Source of the DNA: Nectonema munidae
Taxonomy: Eukaryota; Nematomorpha; Nectonematoida; Nectonematidae
Direction: 5' to 3'
Assembly: GCA_030549495.1 (NCBI GenBank)
Contig: JAUIRK010000920.1
Location: 806,001-870,000 of the forward strand
Length of the DNA stretch: 64,000 nt
The position numbers and the translations under genes were made by a program. The notes under the pieces are model-generated. The model made no database searches, was not told the DNA's origin, and worked only from the letters and a program-made list of their open reading frames with translations. Of the stretch, positions 36,861 to 48,400 are shown one piece after another (within the stretch, counting starts at the first letter, position 1; each line of letters opens with the position of its first letter).

Positions 36861-39445
36861 AAATATAGGCAGTCAACGAACAAATATTCGTATATATTGT
36901 TCTACTTTCACAATGGCATAATTTTAACTCTTTCCGGTAGGGTGGTGTGAATAAGTGAGGAACAAATTTTCTATTCTCCATGACTTCCCGCATAGAACAG
37001 TTTTTTTGTGTAACACCAGGCTGCTAGCTCGTGACTGGTGAAAAATCGATCAGTATAGATTCCACACCCACTTGGAATATTACTATTTTTTATCAGTCGT
37101 TTGACACATTGAATGCTGAGAAGTATGAAGAGTTAACAAGCCCACTAACATAGATTTCTGGTTTCATGCAATAAAATAATTTGGAGTCATTCAGATCATA
37201 AAATTTGATGCCGTTATGGCCGGGTTTTTTGGGATCGTATACTTTCATTCAACTCGTTTTTCGTTCATCACTAGTCAAGGCAGAATGTGGCGTCGAATAA
37301 AGCGAGAAAACTTTATAAAAATGATCATATATCAATCTTATAGCACTGATTTTGTCATTAGGATCTCTTTCTTCTTTTTTATCGAAGCACAAAAAAGCAT
37401 ATATAAGAGTGATAACATATATCTTCCTATACTTGCTCTAAAAAAAACTTCCTGATTTTGAAAATAATTCTGAAGTTTTGATTTTTTGGTCACCATTTTG
37501 ACCTATATACAGCAAAGAAGCGAAGTAAGCCAGAAGATTATATATTGTAAACTTTTCATAACAGTGCATTAGATTTGAATACTTGGGATTATCAGATCTA
37601 AAAACGCCATATGAATTAGGAAAAGAGTAGACTCTCATATGTACCAATGTTTTTCACTAGCAAAACCCGAGTGTGACTTTTTACCGAAATCCGTGGAAAT
37701 CCCTCAAAATACCATAATTTTTTTATAAATCTCTTATCGAACTTATTTTTCAAAGGTTAATTAACATGTTTTATATGGATATTTTATAAAAATTTGATGG
37801 ATTCATATCGATTTTTTACCAGAAAACTACGGAATCCCTTGATATGATTCCATCAAATTTGTATAAAATACGCATATAAAACAGGTTAATTAAGTTTTGA
37901 AAAAAACTTCTTTCGGTGGTTTGAAAAGAAATTATAGTATTTCTGGGCAAACCGGAAGATCCAATAAGATTTTAGCCGGTTCAGCATGATTTCGGTAAAA
38001 ATCGATATGAAACAATCAAATTTGTATAAAATACCCAGATAAAACAGGTTGATTAACCTTTGAAAAATAACTTCGATAAAAGATTTGAAAAGAATTTATA
38101 GTATTCAGGGAGATTCCAGTAAATAGTTGATTTTTATACAAAAAAAAATTGTCAAAAGATTTAGAACTCATGTGGCTATCATACAACATGATAATTTAAA
38201 TAAATATAAAACTTTTTAATCAACTTTCAAAACTTTTCTGTATAAAAAATTGTTCTTTTTGTCCCGTTTTAAAACTTAGATATCATGAGTCAGAAGGGAC
38301 TTAGTGTTATAACTAGAATCTAGAAGTAAATTTATTTTATCATAAACAACTTATAATAAAATGAAACTTACTAACCAAGACAATTAGATAACTTACTATA
38401 TAAAGTGATAAAGTAAGATTTTTAAAATTTTGGGAAGATTTACAAAATAATTTACTTTTAAAAGTTTTGGAATTAAACGGATCAGATATAGAGAATCCTC
38501 GTATCGAACTAAAACTCATCAAAGTTTACAGAGAGGTTTATACGGTTATTGTTCAAAAGGGTATACGAAGAACAAAACCCAAGTTTTTTAAGAATACTAT
38601 GCATTGATGATAATTCTTAGATGAGACCAGAAGGATAAACACTTTATCAAAGCACGCAAAAGCAATGATTTCGTTCCATAATTTACAGAGTAGAAAGTTG
38701 TTCAAGAGTACATTCAAATCAAACGTATTGCTAAGAACGAATGGACAGTTAAGATGCACCCAAAAATTGTACGCGTTTGAGTGTTTTAAACAAACTCTTT
38801 TTCAAAGTAAAATTCAAAATCAATTAGTTCAAATTTGATTGTTTTAACTTAAAGTCTCAACTGTTTTACATAGAGAAACAGCTCTGGCTCTCAATGCCCG
38901 AAATTGTCATTCTTCGGAATAAAAAATCAATGGACATGCAAGTGTTAAGAAACCCATACTAATGAATGAACCTAAAAAAGCCATTATAATTCAAAAGACT
39001 TTCATAAAAGACTTTTATGATTTTGAATAAGAAAAACTTATCAACAGAACTTAATTGTCAACTTCAGGGTTGTTTACACTTTACGGCAACCAAGACTGTG
39101 AAGGCGAGAGTCAAAAATTTATTAAATGGCAAAATTTTTAAATGATAAAATAGTTTAAGGTGTCAAAGAGAAGGGAGAGGTGTTAAAATTCGCCGAAAAT
39201 TAGTGATGTGTTGTGAACGACCGATATTAAAATAAATGTCTAAATTACTTGAAATTTGTATCCAATCTTACCATTGTCATGGGAAAAATGGGAGCCATGA
39301 TATTATAAGAATCTTATCATTATTTCTTATATGGGATAAGAGTTTTCCAGGATTCAATACATACATTATATATTGATTGAAGGTTTCAAATGTCAGTAGA
39401 AAATCTCATACTAGTATTTTTATTGATAGATGGCGTTAAATATTT
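36861..39445. other. Spacer of the foldback, with a threefold 70-bp repeat
   Basis: No gene recognised. A 70-bp unit with GTATAAAATAC, ATAAAACAGG and TTGAAAA occurs at about 37,850-37,915 and 38,027-38,090 in the same direction, and inverted at about 37,725-37,798. Open frames here are short and lack motifs. Confidence 0.45.
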
Positions 39446-40590
39446 TTTGAATTTGGTTTGACAAATCTGAGATTTCGAAGGCTTTTAGCTTAACAATCAC
39501 ATTTAGCAATAATAATCAATTTATTGTCTTTTATCAAATAAAATTCAAAAAATTATGAAATTCAAAAAAATTGTGAAATTGGACAAAAATTTCATAGAGT
39601 CCGTCAACGGTGCTATAACAAAATCATCCGTCAAGCGAGGGTGAAAAAATGAAATAATTTTTGCATAACAACTTTTAGAGGCTTCCGGTAATGCTGAGTC
39701 CACGATCTTTCTGGACTTTCCATCCCAATAAAAACCTTATAAAGTCCTCTCCTACTGCATAACTATATACCTTTATAAATATTATTTTACATGAATATAT
39801 GTTTCAAATACATGAATACAGCTAAATGATCGATACTATCCTAACACCAATGCTCCAAAATTGGGAAGCAATCTTTATGTCCAGTGCTAGCTTGATTTCT
39901 AACAGGGTTAGAATCGCGTATTTATAAAGAATGAAATTTAGGATATTAATATTAAGAATTATACTCATAATATTTTTAGAAATTATAAGTATTTGGCCTA
40001 TCAGTAAAAGGGTGGACACTGAACATTCCTGCTTTTGACCAAGAAGCCCATCTACGCACTTTCAGTGTTTTCAAAGAAGGCTTTACTGGTGAATCAGTCA
40101 TTCAACATCCATACACGCATTGTGAAGATGGCTTATTTCGCTTGCTTCACTGGCTCGCGCTTTTCCTTATTTTGCCAAGGTGTTTGTTTACACTTCTTTC
40201 ATAATCATCAACAAGCTCATGCAAAAGAAAGGGCCAATGCTCTTTAGTGCTTCGAACCAGGAAGGTTGTTTTTCGAAAACATCTCACAAAAAACCCCAGC
40301 TTCTGTTAGCAACTTCTCCAGAGGAAACAACTCGATCTTCTCTCTGACTCGTGTAGTCATGGCAAATGAAGAGCGAAAATTGAGTTTTGGCAGCAGTTTG
40401 CGTTATATCAGTTGCAATGTTGCCTTTTCTCTTTTGAAATACTGTCAAACTTTAAATTAAGTTGATTATACTTTAATATATTTATCTCAAAATATATTAC
40501 ATTATTAAATTTTTTAGTTTCCAGCTTCAAATTTCAAAATTCTTGAAATTAGATACAATGTAATATTTTGTTTTTTCCTATGTGACTTAT
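39446..40590 (+). repeat. Right arm of the inverted repeat
   Basis: Inverse of the left arm. Carries frames 40,035-40,247 and 40,266-40,460, which mirror the left-arm frames with one to three residue changes. Confidence 0.82.
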
Positions 40591-40734
40591 TAAATTTTAT
40601 TTAACTTTTTTTACTTATTTTTTCAAAGAATTTTTTTAAAAATGTCCTAGAGAAATGTTTATGAATCTGGGTGTACGGTTCAAATTTGAGGCACAAACAT
40701 AGAAATTTCAAAGTTTAAGTTGTATTATTTTTAA

Positions 40735-40815
40735 TAAAGGTAAACGTAAAGGTAAAGTAGGGTGTTTTCATAGAGAAGCCACAATTACGCCGCTTGTATC
40801 AAACTATGATTTAGA
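40735..40815. repeat. Short interspersed repeat, second copy
   Basis: Shares AAAGGTAAAG, GAAGCCACAA and GCTTGTATCAAACTATG in order with 8,100-8,170. Confidence 0.35.
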
Positions 40816-40839
40816 TTATAGTTACCAAAAATAGATTTT

Positions 40840-41000
40840 GAATTAGGTCAAACATCGACTAAATTGTTAGTTAAACATGGAGTGCCACACGGATCCATAT
40901 TGGGACCTCTCTTTTTTGATATATATAAATGATATCTTTCAATTTAATAATGATTTATTTAAAGTATATATGTATGCTGATGAACTAGCAGGTTTGTAGC
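40840..41000 (+). mobile_element. LINE reverse-transcriptase scrap
   Basis: After allowing for a frame change, the + strand reads VKHGVPHGSILGPLFF, then IYINDIFQFNN and YMYADELAG. These are the PQGS and YADD regions of a LINE RT (PHGS and YADE here). Both catalytic-site changes and the short length make it a relic. Confidence 0.7.
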
Positions 41001-41429
41001 GGTCTAAAGTGTTGTCAAATGACACCCAGCTCAAAAAAATAAAAGTGCTCTGTCTAGTGTCCATTTTTATTTTCATCCCACCCCTTTGCAATTCCATTAC
41101 ACCCTTTTGCAATTCCGTCTCACCCTTACATATTTAATTTTTTTTATATTTACAATATTTTTCCTACTTTTTTATTTATTTGTTATGATTTTATTGTAAA
41201 AATTTATTTCTAAATTTTTAAAGTAAACGACCATATATTAAAACATATTTTATAAAAAATAAGAATTAAATATTATAAAATATTATAAATTTGTGTGTTA
41301 TTTATTTAATGATATCTAATTACTCCAATTTTAAAATCGTCTGCTAATTATAATCTCATTATTTTTTGCATAGTCCATTGCCACAAACTATCAATTTAAT
41401 GAAAAAACAAGATCTAATAAGATTAACAT

Positions 41430-41640
41430 TGGTAGATGGAAATTCTAGAAGCAGCAAACACATTAAAAAGAAGAAAAAAGCATTATATACATTGATGAAA
41501 CTCGATTTAATCTTAATATAAGAAGAAAGTTCAATAGAAGATCAAAGGAAAAAGATGTAATATAATTGTGCCAACTTTAAGAGGTATATTTTTACATTTT
41601 TGATTAAAAAATTGTCAAGTTAATATTTTATTTTTAGGAA
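41430..41640 (+). mobile_element. Tc1/mariner-superfamily transposase scrap
   Basis: The + strand reads YIDETRFNLN, then RRKFNRRSKG and NIIVPTLRG with one frame change. IDE-x-x-FN near the start of a DDE block followed by a basic loop is typical of IS630/Tc1-like transposases. Nothing else of the element is clear. Confidence 0.6.
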
Positions 41641-41777
41641 AAAATTATTGATGAATCTTTCTAGTATTTATGAATTAATCTTTATTAAAGCTTTTTTATC
41701 TAGATGATCTCTTCCTTTAACAATTTCATTTATTTTTCCAAAGCTCCATTTGATTCAATTAGTGTCTTTTATCAGTA

Positions 41778-41985
41778 GTTATTTTTAGTCCAATTTATGT
41801 GATAAAGTTGGCTTCTCTAAAAGTTAGTAATGTAGAAAATAAAATAATTATATTTGAATAAGGCAACGTTCTGCACGATGCTAATTCTTTTTGATAGCCT
41901 TAAGATAATAATTATTTAAAATTGATCTTTAAAAACACAAGATTTTTACACCCTAGTCTAGCCATTGTTATTATATCATATAACA
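41778..41985. repeat. Interspersed repeat, copy A (copy B at 49,033)
   Basis: About 205 bp matching 49,033-49,242: TTTTTAGTCCAATTTATGTG, CTTCTCTAAAAGTTAGTAAT, CGATGCTAATTCT and CACAAGATTTTTACACCC in order. No coding sequence. Confidence 0.7.
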
Positions 41986-42381
41986 ATTATATTGTCTGAA
42001 CCAGGAGATTTGTATGTTTAGGAAAATATTGGAGCATGATTATACAAAGCTTGATAAAAATAAAATAACAATTGAAACAATTAATTTTTTTGTACATTCT
42101 AAATGTATAAGATGAATTTTAAAATATCTTTAAAATTTTAGAAATAGCTAGAACGTAATGTTAATGTAAAGATAATAAAACTTCTGAAAAGTGACTTTCA
42201 TAAATAAAGAAAAGTATACTTCATCATCCCTGCAACTAAACTTTTCTTGCAATATCATTTAAGAGAGTAAACAAACATCTAAACTTCTCTAACCTTTAGG
42301 TTGCATGACTCAATTTATAGGCATGAGCAATCGTTTCCTGATTTACTACAACTTCTCTACATCTTCTTGGACAGAGAAAAG

Positions 42382-42389
42382 TATAAAAG
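42382..42389 (+). promoter_or_regulatory. TATA box of the EGF-module gene
   Basis: TATAAAAG, in the context AAGTATAAAAGTGG, 48 bases before the ATG at 42,437. Transcription would then start near 42,412, leaving a 5' UTR of about 25 bases. The spacing suits a highly expressed secreted-protein gene. Inferred from sequence alone. Confidence 0.55.
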
Positions 42390-42436
42390 TGGACGTTTTT
42401 CTTATTTAATACCACTTCTTGCTTTCTTGTTCCAAA

Positions 42437-42485
42437 ATGACTGTCTCGAATTTAAAAGCACTTCTCTCATTTTTGTTCATTAGTG
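42437..42485 (+). CDS. Exon 1: start codon and signal peptide
   Basis: Encodes MTVSNLKALLSFLFIS and the first base of the next codon. ATG context is CCAAAATGA, with A at -3. Donor G|GTAAG. The hydrophobic core continues into exon 2, a common layout for secreted proteins. The next ATG candidates lie outside this frame. Confidence 0.8.
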
Positions 42486-45400
42486 GTAAGTCTTAATTAT
42501 TTTAAAGGATTATATCATCTATTAAGCCTATCCATAACTTTAAAGAATACTTTTTCTGTTACAACCTTTTCAAAGGAATTCAGATACAAGTATACAACTC
42601 TTGAATAAAGGAATGCATGCTACCCGCAGCTATCCTCAATATTTATGCTAAACGATTATTTTTAAAAGACTCAAATCCAATTTATACAAAAATATATCAA
42701 AAAAGCTTTACAAGTGGATAAACACTGATCTATTTTCGTCATACTGAAACTGTTGTTGGTGCAAAATATTTATGAGTGGCTGTGGCCTTCTTTGTTAAAG
42801 CTCTCAATGTTGATTGAAATACCGCATTGTTAGATAAATTTTTTAAATACCCTTGAAATAGAAAATAACTTGATTTGAAAACCAATATAGCAAATTGTGC
42901 TTATGTAAACTCTTTTTCAGAAAAATAATAGAAAAAATTAGGTATATACTTGTAGATAATATTTTAGGACCAGAGGCGTATCCAGAGATTTTCTTTTATT
43001 TTAATTTTCCATCCAGTGTGCTTGATTTAATATTATTCAAATTAACAAGTTATATTTTTCATTCTTTGATGAGAATTCATTTTTCAAAATGAACTTCAAT
43101 GAATAGAGGATTAAAAGGGGTTGTAGTTTTCTCTTTCTCCTTTTCATCCCAAAATTTTCCTTTTTACCCTTACTGTATTTTATATCTGGTTTGGGGCTTA
43201 TGATGTAATTCTTTCCAAATTCTTTCAATTGCCTTGATCATATGTTCATTATTTTTTAGTTGTGTATGCTTCCGAATATGCGTCTGATAAAATCAGTCAT
43301 TATCCTAAAAAAGCAAGAATGACTAATGGATTCTTTGTGGATGTTTGTGAATCAGGTTTTGCAACAAACAACGGTCGTTGTATGGGTAAGTAGTTGATTT
43401 CATCTCATCCAATGAGCAAATTTTAATTTGATCATTTTTGAAGTAATGGAAGAATGTTCTATGAATGATTCTAAATCTGTTTTTGATGTTGCAAACTCAC
43501 ACTGCGTGCAAAATGGGAAAAGTTTATATCTTGCTTGTGATCCTGGCTATCAAATGCATGGAGGTGTCTGTATTGGTAAATCTTTCCTCTTCTTACTTTT
43601 ACATGAGGGATTAATTTTATTTTCGCACAGCGGATTGCCAACTCACTGGTGCGTGTCAAGAACACGCTGAATGCGTGCATCGTCACGGCATGAACCTCTG
43701 TGAATGTAAAAGTGGTTATCAAGATTTACTGGGAGAATGTGAAGGTAATTGAAATATTATAAAAGAGATAATAAAATCATTTAATTTGTTTATTACCAGT
43801 ATATAATAAAGATGTTACAGTTCCAGAAGATCTAAGTAAATTTCATTCTCTAATATAAAAAAGCATCTTTCTAACACTTTCTATTATCTGAATGAATGTG
43901 GGCAATATAACATTTTTTTAGGCATATCCCAAACATTTATGAATTTATATCTTTTAGCATTAAAAAACAAAAATTCAATTCTTTATTTTTTAAATCGAGG
44001 TTATTCTTATTCTCACTTTTTCACTCGCTTAACCTTTCCTTTATTCTAAAAATGACACCATATTAGATTCTTAGAAAACGAAGCATTCAATGTTCTTTCA
44101 GACATATTTGAACAAATATTTGGAAAAAAATTGTGCAGCAGAAAAAGCTTAACAATCAAATTTTCCATCTCCTATATCAGTGCTTCTCAACGTCTTTTAA
44201 CAAAGGGCCAAATTAAGAACCAACATCGTGATGCGGAGGCTCCGCAACAAAAGCACTAAATCTTTTTAATATTTAAGCTTTATAAGCTATCTGGGCCACA
44301 AAACAAGAGGTTGATGGTCACATGTGGCCCTCAGGGCTGCGATTGAGTATCACTGTCTTTGATGTATCTTCTTGAAAGACAAATCTTAAATTTCATGTTC
44401 AATTCATCACATCCAAATGATCTATCATGAAAAATTATTTTCTAAAATTTATCCATACACACGGCACTATTTCTTCTCATGCGTGGTCTTTTTCTATTCC
44501 CTGAAAATCCTAATTCTCCATATTGTTATTTTATTCCATTTTATATATTCTAAATTATTTCTCCCTTTTTAAAGAAATTTTCATCAATATGTTAGTTCCA
44601 AGTGTAGTAATATCTTTAGAGTATTCAACCTTAAAACAAATCACATCCTACAATCTAAAATTAATTTTATAACTTTATAGATCAATTATTATTTTTTAAA
44701 AAGTATAAGATATGAGAAAAAAGTTAAGGATTATCCTCAAGGACTGCTTCTTTGTATTGTATGTTAGCATTACAATACAATTTCTCTATCAATATATCTA
44801 CTTTCTAACTTACCAGCACCGAACGACATATGTTCATATTTACATTGATGATATTATAATTGTTGATATATTTATAATAAACAAAATAGAGTAAAGTTTC
44901 AAACAAATTTATTTAAATAAAACATGTTTGAAACTTTACTCTTTTTGTTTATTCTTTTTATTTCAAGTAAAATAACTCTTCAGCACTTTACTTATATTAT
45001 AATAATGTTATTACCATGGGTATGCAGATGGAGCGTTCTAACCACTAAATGAAAACATGAAGTCATTGACAAGCCTATTGGTTTGCAGAAATATGATTAT
45101 CCACGCACATTCTACCAGTGGCATTCTTTGCTCTTCTACGGTTTTCTTGTTATTAAATAAATTTATTCATTTTTCTGCAAACGTTTCTCCCAATGTTTTG
45201 TATCTAAGATGGAAAGTTCTGCAACTTTGATGAGCTATATGCGAAGTCGAGTTTAAAGTTATAGAAAGCGGCGATAGTTCTGATTTAGAATTTTACACTT
45301 TCTATCTCCATTCGGCGGCGCTTGCTTTCGATATCAAGATATTTTTCTTTAGGGAAACGCTAAAATTTTGTCGATAAGTAACTTTTTAAACCAATTAATT

Positions 45401-48400
45401 TGTGATTAGGTGTTAGTCAGTTCGTTTTCAATAGGTTTGTTCATTACTTGGTTAGGTAAGCCAATCAAATAACTTGTAAATTTGATGATGAATTTGTTGA
45501 AAAGTTATAGAACATGTAAAGTTTAAAATCTGTTTGATTATTATTAATTGTTCTTTAGTTTATTAATTCGTTTTTTGTAAATTAACTTTAATATCACTTT
45601 TTTGTTCCAATAATTGGTTAGAACGATTGAGTAATGGTCAGTGCTCAGTTTGGTCTTGCTACTTCATTATTTAAACTATATATAATATGGTTAAGAGGGA
45701 CAGAGTGAACACTTTATTTAGAGGAGTGGTTAGTGTAGGGGGAGCCAACGATGTTTGCTTTATATCCAAGTAAAGATATCCCTGCTTCTTTTATACACCA
45801 ATTTATTGGCTCACCGTCAACATCCTTTATGATATAGTCAGTTCTAGATCATTTGTTCCTTTATTAATTAGAATTTGTTAATTACCATGTCAAATAGTTG
45901 ATGAAGAAGTAACGTTTCGAATGTTATGCCATGTTTGCTAGTTATTGCTAAAAGAGATGCTAAATATTGATTAGAAAATGGTTATGAGTCCGAGCCATTA
46001 AAGTTTCTAGTAACTCCAGCTCCGGCTCCTCCAAATTTATCTGGCTCCATGTCCCCACCTCTGTAGCAATGGTTACCAATATACATATTTTAATTAAGTT
46101 GTGAGATTACTTAGTAGGTTTAGAACTTTGGCCTCCAAAATCATAACCTATTTAGTTAAGATAATAAATATATTCATTTATTATCTTTACACAACATTGT
46201 TAGTGTTAATAATAATAATAGGAAAAACGTTGATATACAAATTTTAATTTTCAAAATGTATTATATCTTGAATAAAAAGTGGTATTTTTAATTTTAATTT
46301 GTTGAAAACAAGATTTTAATATAAAATCAACATTCAAATAAATTTAAATCAGATTTAATTAATTTTTTAAAGAATAGTTATAGAAAAAGATACCAGATTT
46401 AAATTAGGTATAAAATTTACACCAGTAGCCCACAAAGAGTTGGTAAACATATCCAAAATGGGAAAAATAATGATCGGTAAGTTATTCAGTAACTAAATTA
46501 TTTAGTTATCACTGAAAACAAAAAGTGCTTACAGTTACTACTTTACATGGTTACTCTAACAATGCATAACTTTGCTATCCTTCATAATTAAAATACCATT
46601 GAATCATGCTAAATTCACTATTTTAGTAGTAAATTCCCTTTCGATGAGATAAGCATCTGAATAATCATCTATACAAGATTTTTAAGTTCTCTATATCATT
46701 AACATTTTATCCAAATATTGGTATAGGTGACATAACAGAAAAAAATTATAAAATATTTATTAATTCAAAAATTGAGTAAACTAATATAATATAAAACAAA
46801 AATGGGTTAAAAATTTTAAATTTTACATTGTTGAAGATTTAAATCTAAACAAATTTTTAGAATATTTTTGTCTATTGTTTCGAGACCATGTAATTATATA
46901 AAGAACAACTTTGATAAAATTTACAGTTTTATTTCAAACACAACGGAAATTTTAAATTAAAGAATACACCGAAAGAAAAAAGGTTGAAAAAAAATTGGAA
47001 AAATTAATAGATTTAACGACTTCAGTTCCATCAACATATAAAATAAAGGAACCCTCTTCAACTATCTTCATTTTGATTCCAAAAAACAATAAATCGATGG
47101 TCTTTTGATTTGGTTTGAAGATTAAGACCAAGAATCCAGAAGCTTGTCGATAATCTGCAACATCACCCTTCACACTGAGTAGAATTGTCTCCCAACTAGA
47201 GCACTTAATTGTTACAATGTTATCAAATTTGTAAGATTCAAAGATTAAATCACATAGCGTAGGATTAATAAACTTTTTCCATCCAGTGGATTTTCTATGT
47301 TTCCTTTTTTTTTTGCTTATTCTTGAAACACCTTTTAGCAAAATGCCCTTTTTAATTAGTGTTATGATTATAATTGTTAGATACTAGTAGACAGTCGCGG
47401 TATTCACCGGTTATGCTTGTTTTGGGGTCCATAGACAAGGATCATGTATGAAAAGTGGGTAACGATCAGAAAAAGTTTGGTAACCACTGGTTTAGGGTAT
47501 AGATGTTATATAGAAGCAAAAATAGTAATTCGAACTTAAATTACATTGGTGAATAAATCAATAATAATAATACATGATTTTAAGAACAGACAAAAAAAGT
47601 ATAAATATTAAATATTTCTGTTCACACTGTTACACGTAGTGTTAAATTATGTTTAAAACAATCTCTTCGGCTGAGTGTCAAATAGACACACTCCTATAAT
47701 TTATACACTAACTTCTGCATACGTTCACGACGCTAACTTTTATAATATATCATTATTCTTATGAAAACTGAAAGTGAATGGTACTGTTTCTAAACATATT
47801 ACTCCTAGCTTGGCGAACAATAAGAATATTAAAAATAAAGCTGCTTTTTTTATGAAAGTTCCTTCATTTTCTAAAAGGATTTCAAATTTTTTCAGAATTT
47901 TTCATTTATTTAGACTAGTTTTGATGCAAATTCTGACTTGTTTTTTAAACCATTTTAACACTAAATGATTTTAGGCATACATCTATGTACAGATTTGCCA
48001 AAAAGTTTAACGTGTGCAGGAAACGCAGAGTGTTTAGAAACAATAACAGGATTCATTTGCAATTGCGAAGGAAAACTTGCTTCGTACATCAATGGATCTT
48101 GCTCAGGTAAAATGAAAATAAGATTTTTTATGCCCATTTTTATCAAATTAGTTTAGATGCCTGTGAACTCAAGCATGACCAAAAATGTAAACTGCATTCC
48201 CATTGTGTTCGAATAATAATGCCAACAGTTTGCCAATGCCAACGTTATTACAATGGAGGAGAATACGAATCAGCAAAATGCAAAAGTGAGAACTTTTAGC
48301 TTAAACTTTCATTAAATTTTAATCTTTCTTAGAGAAAATTTATTCTCTCAAAAATTCTCCTTATCATAACAGTATATATGTCCAAATTTCCCAAACCATT

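Larger units (their letters stand above)
35735..40590. mobile_element. Foldback structure: 1.1-kb inverted repeats around a 2.6-kb spacer
   Basis: The left arm, about 35,735-36,860, and the right arm, about 39,446-40,590, are inverse copies with roughly 95% or better identity by eye. Outer borders: ATAAGTCACTTAGGAAAAAA at left against the inverse of TTTTTTCCTATGTGACTTAT at right. Inner borders: AAATATTTAACGC against GCGTTAAATATTT. Matching open frames in both arms (for example 36,070-36,282 minus and 40,035-40,247 plus) simply mirror each other and have no known motif. I find no target duplication at the borders. A foldback element or a DNA transposon with very long inverted ends are both possible. 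The spacer has no recognised transposase. Confidence 0.8.
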
